Assembly (NCBI GenBank): GCA_002862325.1
Contig: PKCT01000161.1
Coordinates: 1-6,672 of the forward strand
DNA: 6,672 nucleotides
Source of the DNA: Phycisphaerae bacterium
Lineage (GTDB): Bacteria; Planctomycetota; Phycisphaerae; Phycisphaerales; SM1A02
Direction: 5' to 3'
The stretch's first letter is position 1. Each line of letters opens with the position of its first letter. The notes under the pieces were generated by a model, which was not told the DNA's origin, searched no databases, and saw nothing but the letters and a program-made list of their open reading frames with translations. This document shows, one piece after another, positions 1 through 4,912 of this stretch. A program made the translations under genes and the position numbers.

Positions 1-864
1 GAGACGATCGAAGGGACCTACGGAGACGGGAGCCCCTACCAGCTTCGCCGTCCTGTGGTGTCCTTCACCGGATCGACCCCCGCCCATCATGCGGTGCGCA
101 ACGCGATGCCGCTGATCGGACTCGGACTGCTCGAGGCCATCGACGATGCGACCATCCTCGAGCTCGCCGACCCGTGCGACGAGAACGGCGACGGCATCTC
201 GGGCCGGGCACACTTCATTCCCGATCCCCAGGATCCCTCGATCGTCCGCCTCGGTCGATTCACCTCGAAGGCGAATCGCGCATCCGTCCGTGAACAGATC
301 GCTCGTGCGCTCAATCGCGACATGGGCATCGCCACCGCGATGTTCCCGGTCTTCGACGAGGAGACGACGCCACGTGTACCGGAACTCGAAGAAGAGGAGC
401 TCGACCTGCTCACGCGGTACGTGGCCCTGCTCGGAGTCGGCGCCAGACGCAACCTCCTCGATCCACAGGCCCGTCAGGGCGAGACGCTCTTTGCGACCGC
501 GAAGTGCACGAGTTGCCACACCCCCGAACTGACCACCGGCGACATGCATCCCTACGGCGAACTCCGCAACCAGACGATCCGGCCCTTCACCGATCTCCTC
601 CTCCACGACCTCGGTCCTGGACTGGCGGACAGCATGAAGGATGGCGATGCGGACGGCGCCGAGTGGCGAACCGCACCGCTCTGGAACATCGGGTTGACCG
701 AAGGCGTGGCCGGCGGCAAGGCGTTCCTCCACGACGGCCGCGCGAGGACCCTCGAGGAAGCGATCCTCTGGCACGGCGGTGAAGCGGAAGCCTCAAGGGA
801 GGCCTTCCGAAACATGTCCGCGGCGGAGCGGGCCGCGATCGTCGCGTTCCTCGAGTCGCTCTGA
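1..864 (+). CDS. DUF1111 di-heme oxidoreductase (DHOR, MauG/CCP-like), 5'-truncated by window edge
   Basis: The reading frame is open from base 1 to the TGA at 862-864, giving 287 visible residues. The real start lies upstream, so the GTG at 55 is internal. Numbered from base 1, codon 36 begins MPLIGLGLLEAI, followed by an EF-hand-like loop DENGDG at codons 60-65 and the LGRF..KA segment, all typical of the DUF1111/DHOR family. A c-type heme motif CTSCH lies at nt 505-519 (codons 169-173). The C-terminus carries the family signature: RTAPLWNIG, then FLHDGRA.TLEEAI..HGGEA, and a closing FLESL helix shared with MauG and bacterial cytochrome c peroxidases. Full-length members usually exceed 400 residues and carry another heme motif plus an export signal in the N-terminal part, which is missing here. 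The expected location is the periplasm and the expected role is heme-based redox chemistry. The substrate is not known. The family assignment is firm; the physiological role is not. Confidence 0.9.
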   Translation, partial: ETIEGTYGDGSPYQLRRPVVSFTGSTPAHHAVRNAMPLIGLGLLEAIDDATILELADPCDENGDGISGRAHFIPDPQDPSIVRLGRFTSKANRASVREQIARALNRDMGIATAMFPVFDEETTPRVPELEEEELDLLTRYVALLGVGARRNLLDPQARQGETLFATAKCTSCHTPELTTGDMHPYGELRNQTIRPFTDLLLHDLGPGLADSMKDGDADGAEWRTAPLWNIGLTEGVAGGKAFLHDGRARTLEEAILWHGGEAEASREAFRNMSAAERAAIVAFLESL

Positions 865-895
865 TCGAGCACGAGAGACGAATAAAGCCGCGAGC

Positions 896-910
896 CCCGA
901 CCCGGTCGGG
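896..910 (+). terminator. Possible weak hairpin terminator after the DUF1111 gene
   Basis: CCCGAC and GTCGGG form a perfect 6-bp stem around a 3-nt CCG loop, 31 bases after the DUF1111 stop and 12 bases before the next start codon. No T-run follows (TAGCGTTCTC). Rho-independent termination is therefore doubtful, and the hairpin may instead sit in the leader of the hydrolase mRNA. The 58-base gap is short enough for the two + strand genes to be co-transcribed. Confidence 0.3.
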
Positions 911-922
911 TAGCGTTCTCGC

Positions 923-1864
923 ATGAGCCTGCTCCTGCTCCTGCTCGTCGCAATGGCCCTCATCCTGGCGATCCTCGTCTCCGCCGCCGCCTGGGAGTCG
1001 ATGAGACCTCCACGGCGATCGGCGGGCTGGGCCCTCGGCCGCGGATTGCCCGCCGACCCGGGGGATCTGGATGTTCCCTTCGAGTCGTGGACTCTGGATC
1101 GCCCCAAGGGCGTCAGACTTCCGGTGTGGGACGTCGCAGGACTCGCGTCGGATGGACCCGTGCTCATCCTCCTCCATGGTTGGGGACGCTCGAGACTCAC
1201 CTGGCTGCCGTTCCTGAAGACCTGGCGAACCCGAGGCCGCCGAATCCTGATGATCGATCTGCAAGGGCACGGCGACGCGACACCCGCGAACGCGGCACTC
1301 GGCGACGCCGACGTCGATGATGTCGTATCGCTGGTCGAGCGACTCGCCCTGTCCGAAGACGTCCCCCTCGTGGTCGTCGGCCGCAGTCTCGGTGCGACGG
1401 TCGGAATCCTTTCCGCCGCCTGCTGCGACCGCGTCGATGGCGTCGTCGCCGTGGCGCCCTACGAGACGCTCGCGGTCCCCCTCGGCAATCGAATACGCCT
1501 TCGCGGTCTTCCCGCACGCCCCACGACCTGGCTCGCCATCCGCCTTCTCGCGCTGCTCGGCCGACGACCACGCTCGACCTCGAAGGCGGCGAGGACGCTC
1601 GCCGCCCCGCTTCTCATCGTCCAGGGCGACCGAGATCCGATCAGCCCCGTCTCCGACGCGCGACGGTTCGCCGAAGAGGCGACCGACGGCCGTTTCGAGC
1701 TCGTCGAGGGCGCGGGACACGGCGACCACTGGGATCTCGAACCCGATCGTCTCGACACCGCCGTCGATCGGCTCATCGCCGATGCGTCGACCCGTCGCCA
1801 TGCCATCCGCCACCGCGCAGATCCACCGGTGCTCTCGTCGGTGACCGACGCGGAATCACCTTGA
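923..1864 (+). CDS. Membrane-anchored alpha/beta hydrolase (esterase/lysophospholipase-like)
   Basis: A complete 313-residue gene. Residues 2-23 form a Leu/Ala-rich hydrophobic helix, read here as an N-terminal membrane anchor or uncleaved signal, followed by a short linker with positive charges. The hydrolase fold begins near residue 64. HGWG at 85-88 is the usual oxyanion-hole loop. GRSLG at 153-157 is the nucleophile elbow with Ser155. GDRDPISP at 235-242 supplies Asp238 as the likely acid. GAGHGDHW at 263-270 supplies His266. The order and spacing are those of the Abhydrolase superfamily, and the region between strand 6 and the acid loop (about 180-226) would be a small lid. The substrate cannot be deduced; an ester or acyl-chain hydrolase acting at the membrane is the general expectation. 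The ATG at 923 is chosen because it begins the hydrophobic helix, although no clear Shine-Dalgarno site precedes it. It ends 95 bases before a convergent gene. Confidence 0.88.
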   Translation: MSLLLLLLVAMALILAILVSAAAWESMRPPRRSAGWALGRGLPADPGDLDVPFESWTLDRPKGVRLPVWDVAGLASDGPVLILLHGWGRSRLTWLPFLKTWRTRGRRILMIDLQGHGDATPANAALGDADVDDVVSLVERLALSEDVPLVVVGRSLGATVGILSAACCDRVDGVVAVAPYETLAVPLGNRIRLRGLPARPTTWLAIRLLALLGRRPRSTSKAARTLAAPLLIVQGDRDPISPVSDARRFAEEATDGRFELVEGAGHGDHWDLEPDRLDTAVDRLIADASTRRHAIRHRADPPVLSSVTDAESP

Positions 1865-1885
1865 CGTGAAGCGCCTTGACCTGAA
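1859..1885. repeat. Imperfect tandem repeat CCTTGAC(G/C)TGAA
   Basis: Two copies of a 12-mer, at 1859-1870 and 1874-1885, differ only at the eighth base and repeat with a 15-base period. The first copy spans the stop codon of the hydrolase gene. The second ends 3 bases before the convergent hairpin. No function is evident. It could be a local slippage duplication that extended the gene end. Confidence 0.5.
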
Positions 1886-1888
1886 ACA

Positions 1889-1924
1889 CAGGGGGCGGCC
1901 GATCCCTGGATCGAACGCCCCCTG
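1889..1924. terminator. Compound hairpin between convergent genes, probable bidirectional terminator
   Basis: CAGGGGGCG (1889-1897) pairs perfectly with CGCCCCCTG (1916-1924). The 18-base interior holds a second stem, CGATC (1900-1904) with GATCG (1909-1913), closed by a 4-nt loop. The two stems are separated by a 2x2 internal loop (GC opposite AA). It lies between the ends of two genes that converge on it, 24 bases after the hydrolase stop and 35 bases beyond the end of the minus-strand gene. Read on the minus strand it is followed by TGTTTCAGG, a short T-rich tail. On the plus strand the tail is CGGAAATCTCTC, which is poorer. Termination in both directions is the natural reading, with stronger support for the minus strand. 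Confidence 0.65.
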
Positions 1925-1959
1925 CGGAAATCTCTCATCGATGTGCCGTCGCCGAGACC

Positions 1960-3759
1960 TCAGGCGCCGCCCTCGACCGGATGGAGCATCCAACTTCGCA
2001 TCACCCAGCCCATGTCGTCGGTGGTGAACGTCCAGACGTTCGGGCCGACGTACGGCTCAAGATCCTTCGGGGAGAGCTCGTCGAATCCGGGAGGCAAGCC
2101 CGCCTCGAAGGGAAGGTCGTCGCCGGGGCCGAACTCGTCGAAGCCGCCCATCTCGTCGAGATCGGGCATGTTCATTCCCTGCCGCTTAGCCTCCTCGAAC
2201 ATCTCGATCACGTTGGTGTACCCCCAGGCGACGACGTCGCCCGCAGGAAGCGCCCTGACCGCGGCGCCGAAGGTTCGGTTTTCCGCGAGCGGTGCGAGAC
2301 CGTCCGGATCGTCCATCGACCGAACCAGCTGCTCGACCTGCTTGGGCGCTCCCATGAACACCCAGTTGCCCGCCACCGACATCGCCATGCCCTCGGTCTC
2401 GTTCGCCCAGACCGTCTCGCCCTTGAAGTCGCGAGGCTCGAGATCCATGCCGGGGCCCATGAGCGCAAGAAGCGGCTGGACCTTCTGGGGATCGCTGGTT
2501 GGAATCACGATCGTCGAGTTCGCGAACGGCCCCGCCACAGCGTCCTGAGTCTCCATGCTGATCACGTGCATGGCCGGCCCCATCGAAGCCAGGGCGGCTT
2601 CCGCCATTGGACCGAACTGGTCGAGCTGCATCTCCATCTGTTCGCCGCCCATCGGCAGCGCCGAGACGATCTGGTTCGCCAGCGGAATAAGACCCTTGAA
2701 GTCGACGTTCATCATGCCGTATCCGAAGGCGTTGTCGCTCACGATCCGGGGAGGCGCGGCGCCGACCGGACTGGTGATCCGCATCAATCCAGGAATCCCG
2801 GCCTTGTCGCCGGGGGCGAGGATGGACATCGTCGTCATGAGCGAGACGTTGTCGGACTCGGGGATCGCCGCGCTGAAGCCGTACGCCTTGATGTCGCCGA
2901 AGACCTCGCCGATCAACGGCCTGACGATGCCGAGGGGACCCATGAACAACGGCGAAAGAAGATCCTGCAGCGGATCGGTGAAGATGCCCATGTAGGCGTC
3001 CGAATCGCCGAGCTGCGACGAGGTCTGCTTCCAGGCCTCGACGCCGGAGAGCGGTCGACGGTTGTCGCCATCGACCGCGGAGAGCGCATCGTCGATCGCG
3101 AGCAGATCGTTCGCGAAGATCAGACGGCCGCGTTCACGAACAATGTAGAACGTCGTGAGATCCGGGGCCAGATCGCTTGGATCGCCGAACATCGCCATCG
3201 CGTCGAACTCACCGAACTCCTCGTCCTCGCCGCCATCCTGCTCGTCCTCGATGGTCTCCACGACCACGACTTCGCGCCCCTGGACGTCCTTGCGGTCCAT
3301 CCGCATATCGTCCGCGTCCTCGACCTGCTCGACCATGTAGTCGTAGACCCGTCCCGCCGCTTCGGGAACGCTCTGCCAATCGGCGAACCCCATGAGGAAC
3401 GCCTTGTTCATCCCGGTCTCCTCGTCGAGATCGGTGAAGAACGCCAGGCCGAACGAATCGGGCAGATCGAGTTCGCCATCGGGGCCGACGAGTCCCTCTT
3501 TTCCGAGCTCTTCCATCATGTCGTCGATGTCGTCCTTCACCCCCTGCTCGTAGATCTCGCGGATCGGCTTGCTTCGCAGCAGGCCTGCAAGCGGGGTCTT
3601 GTCGAACCGGGCACAGATCTCGTCGAGCCTGTCGACGCCGATCACGAAGAAGGTCCCTTCCGGCGCCAGGTTGGCGATCTCGAGCGGCTCGTCGGCGTGC
3701 GCGCCCGCAAGAAGCGTGCCTGCGAGGACGCCGGCAAAGAGGTGATGGGAGAGTTTCAT
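1960..3759 (-). CDS. Secreted acidic Met-rich protein of unknown function with internal duplication (DUF3352-like)
   Basis: The gene encodes 599 residues. The frame extends upstream to an ATG at 3792, but the ATG at 3759 is preferred. It is preceded by GGAG (3766-3769) with 6-nt spacing, and it begins a classic Sec signal peptide: MKL, a hydrophobic core, then AHA at 20-22 before DEP. The mature protein is strongly acidic, with an Asp/Glu tract at about 171-185, many Met residues and a single Cys (49). Two stretches resemble each other: about 119-260 and about 413-517. Matching blocks are DVQGREV (158-164) with DFKGETV (444-450), and GRLIFANDLLAIDDAL (211-226) with NWVFMGAPKQVEQLV (465-479). 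Each is followed by a D-rich turn and a PL-containing segment. This bipartite pattern recalls the DUF3352-type exported proteins of planctomycetes, a tentative assignment made without a database search. No catalytic motif or membrane helix is seen beyond the signal. It lies 92 bases downstream of a secreted protease on the same strand. Confidence 0.85.
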   Translation of the reverse strand: MKLSHHLFAGVLAGTLLAGAHADEPLEIANLAPEGTFFVIGVDRLDEICARFDKTPLAGLLRSKPIREIYEQGVKDDIDDMMEELGKEGLVGPDGELDLPDSFGLAFFTDLDEETGMNKAFLMGFADWQSVPEAAGRVYDYMVEQVEDADDMRMDRKDVQGREVVVVETIEDEQDGGEDEEFGEFDAMAMFGDPSDLAPDLTTFYIVRERGRLIFANDLLAIDDALSAVDGDNRRPLSGVEAWKQTSSQLGDSDAYMGIFTDPLQDLLSPLFMGPLGIVRPLIGEVFGDIKAYGFSAAIPESDNVSLMTTMSILAPGDKAGIPGLMRITSPVGAAPPRIVSDNAFGYGMMNVDFKGLIPLANQIVSALPMGGEQMEMQLDQFGPMAEAALASMGPAMHVISMETQDAVAGPFANSTIVIPTSDPQKVQPLLALMGPGMDLEPRDFKGETVWANETEGMAMSVAGNWVFMGAPKQVEQLVRSMDDPDGLAPLAENRTFGAAVRALPAGDVVAWGYTNVIEMFEEAKRQGMNMPDLDEMGGFDEFGPGDDLPFEAGLPPGFDELSPKDLEPYVGPNVWTFTTDDMGWVMRSWMLHPVEGGA

Positions 3760-3765
3760 CGATGA

Positions 3766-3769
3766 CTCC
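3766..3769 (-). promoter_or_regulatory. Ribosome binding site (GGAG) that decides the start at 3759
   Basis: On the minus strand the sequence reads CTTGGAGTCATCG then ATG. GGAG lies 6 nt from the ATG at 3759, which also begins the signal peptide. The in-frame ATG at 3792 would add 11 residues in front of the signal peptide and has no comparable site. Confidence 0.6.
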
Positions 3770-3805
3770 AAGGTTTGGGCGATGGGTGACACTGGTCGTG
3801 GTTCG

Positions 3806-3827
3806 GCATCGACGAGCGGTCGAATGC
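3806..3827 (-). other. Intercistronic hairpin between protease and downstream secreted protein genes
   Basis: On the minus strand GCAT(T)CGAC pairs with GTCGATGC: 8 bp with one bulged T and a 5-nt CGCTC loop. It sits about midway in the 92-base gap between the protease stop and the next start. No T-run follows, so a full Rho-independent terminator is unlikely. A processing or mRNA-stability element in a bicistronic message is possible. Chance is not excluded, because an 8-bp stem is common in GC-rich DNA. Confidence 0.3.
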
Positions 3828-3851
3828 GAACGGAGTGAGGGTGAAGTTCCT

Positions 3852-4814
3852 TCAGGAATCGGACTCGTCTTCGAGGACGCTGGGTCCGCCCGCCTGGGTT
3901 CGAGCGGGCGGCTCGTGGTAGATGTGGCCACTGTTCGGGTTGCTGCGGTCGTAGGTAAACGCTTCCCGGTTCCGCACGAAATCCTTGACGTAGCGGGCCG
4001 GGATCGCGAATCCCAGGGCTTCGCCTCCGAGGATTCCCATGTTCGTGATTCCGATCACCTCACCCTTGGTGTTGAACAGCGGTCCGCCGCTGTTTCCAGG
4101 GTTGATGGGCGTGTCGGTCTGGATGTAGGTCAGACCGTTGAAGTTCCGCTGCGTGGTGGAGATGACGCCTTGCGTGAGCGTGCGTTCCAGCCCCAGTGGA
4201 TTGCCGATCGCGAAGACGGGTTGGCCGATGTCGAGCCTCTCCCGGTCCTGGACCGGGGCGAAATCAAACGGCCGGCCGTCGGGATGCACCAACTTAACCA
4301 GGGCGAGATCGAGGTGGTTGTTGACCGCGACCAGCTCGACGTCGTCGATGTCGGTCCGCTTGAGCGTCCCGTCGGACTGGGGGAACCACACGGTCCCTCG
4401 GAGCGCGGTCTCCCGCTGGACCACGTGCGCATTGGTGATGGCATGCCCCTGGGGAGAGATGATCACGCCAGAACCGAGCCCGCTGGGAGTCGAGACCTTA
4501 ATGACGGCCGGGCCGAGGAGTCGTGCATGTTCCTTGGGACTCAACTCGATGGGATCCACCGCCACCGAAAAGAGGGTCCCGGACTGTGTGGTCGCCTTCT
4601 CGACACCTTCGCCGGGTACGACCTCGTCGACCTGCTCGAGATCGAACTGGACGACCGTGGGGCCGACATCGATCCAGATGGCGCGGGAGTCCCGCTTGAC
4701 GATGTCGCCTCGGACCTCGCCGCCATCCTTGAGTCGAATCACGTCGAAGCCTTCGGGCGCAGAGGCTCCCGCAAGGACACCGGCACACACGAGCGACATG
4801 AACAATCTCATCAT
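3852..4814 (-). CDS. Secreted trypsin-like serine protease (S1C, DegP/HtrA-type core, no PDZ domain)
   Basis: The gene encodes 320 residues. The ATG at 4814 follows GGAGG (4821-4825) at 6-nt spacing; the adjacent ATG at 4811 is an alternative that removes one residue. Residues 1-19 form a signal peptide ending in ASA, so the enzyme should act outside the cytoplasm. Residues 22-66 form a short beta-rich module (VIRLKDGGEVRGDIV, then AIWIDVG and VQFDLEQVDEV), like the small SH3-like modules found on planctomycetal exported proteins. The protease domain spans about 95-275. TNAHVV gives His130, HLDLALVKL gives Asp169 and GNSGGPLF gives Ser242, an intact triad. GSGVIIS (114-120), AIGNPLG (202-208) and QTDTPINPGNSGG (232-244) are typical of the DegP/HtrA family. 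The chain ends soon after LGFAIPARYVKDF with a short acidic tail, so the PDZ domains of classical DegP are absent. Likely roles are envelope protein quality control or processing of a specific partner. The downstream secreted protein is a candidate partner by position only. Confidence 0.92.
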   Translation of the reverse strand: MMRLFMSLVCAGVLAGASAPEGFDVIRLKDGGEVRGDIVKRDSRAIWIDVGPTVVQFDLEQVDEVVPGEGVEKATTQSGTLFSVAVDPIELSPKEHARLLGPAVIKVSTPSGLGSGVIISPQGHAITNAHVVQRETALRGTVWFPQSDGTLKRTDIDDVELVAVNNHLDLALVKLVHPDGRPFDFAPVQDRERLDIGQPVFAIGNPLGLERTLTQGVISTTQRNFNGLTYIQTDTPINPGNSGGPLFNTKGEVIGITNMGILGGEALGFAIPARYVKDFVRNREAFTYDRSNPNSGHIYHEPPARTQAGGPSVLEDESDS

Positions 4815-4820
4815 GAGATA

Positions 4821-4825
4821 CCTCC
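4821..4825 (-). promoter_or_regulatory. Strong ribosome binding site (GGAGG) of the protease gene
   Basis: GGAGG on the minus strand lies 6 nt upstream of the first of two consecutive ATG codons (4814 and 4811). It is the best Shine-Dalgarno match in the window and favours the first ATG. Confidence 0.7.
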
Positions 4826-4839
4826 AGATCAGGGCCCGT

Positions 4840-4845
4840 ACTATA
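4840..4845 (-). promoter_or_regulatory. Candidate -10 element (TATAGT) for the protease operon in the divergent intergenic region
   Basis: TATAGT on the minus strand matches five of six bases of the sigma70 -10 consensus and would start transcription near 4833, leaving a leader of about 20 nt that contains the GGAGG site. No clear TTGACA-like -35 is seen at 16-18 nt. The surrounding GTACTATAC is almost palindromic, so the opposite strand reads TATACC (4842-4847), a weaker -10 candidate for the FG-GAP gene. The whole 98-base gap 4815-4912 separates two divergent genes and must hold both promoters unless one gene is read from elsewhere. Confidence 0.4.
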
Positions 4846-4912
4846 CCCTTTCACCGATCGCAATCGACGCCGACGATCCAATCCCGTCCCAAGCCCCCAC
4901 GGACCCCCCACG

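Noticed and set aside
587..1813. A 408-codon minus-strand open frame across the DUF1111 and hydrolase genes
   Set aside because: It runs antisense through two well-supported genes and the gap between them, and is dominated by Arg, Gly, Asp and Ser with no domain.
1981..3765. A 594-codon open frame on the plus strand, antisense to almost all of the 599-residue secreted protein gene
   Set aside because: The translation is rich in His, Arg, Asp and Val in the way expected of an antisense frame of GC-rich coding DNA, and has no recognisable domain or signal. The minus-strand frame has a signal peptide, a ribosome binding site and an internal domain duplication.
3760..3792. An upstream ATG at 3792 for the secreted protein, giving 610 residues
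   Set aside because: It would place 11 polar residues before a normal Sec signal peptide, and it lacks the GGAG site that precedes the ATG at 3759.
4758..4814. Cys10 in the protease signal peptide as a lipoprotein attachment site
   Set aside because: The residue before Cys is Val, which does not fit a lipobox, and only nine residues precede it. Cleavage after ASA at 17-19 fits better.
4890..4912. C-rich runs before the FG-GAP start as a possible regulatory element
   Set aside because: The run is short, irregular and unremarkable in GC-rich DNA, with no inverted partner nearby.
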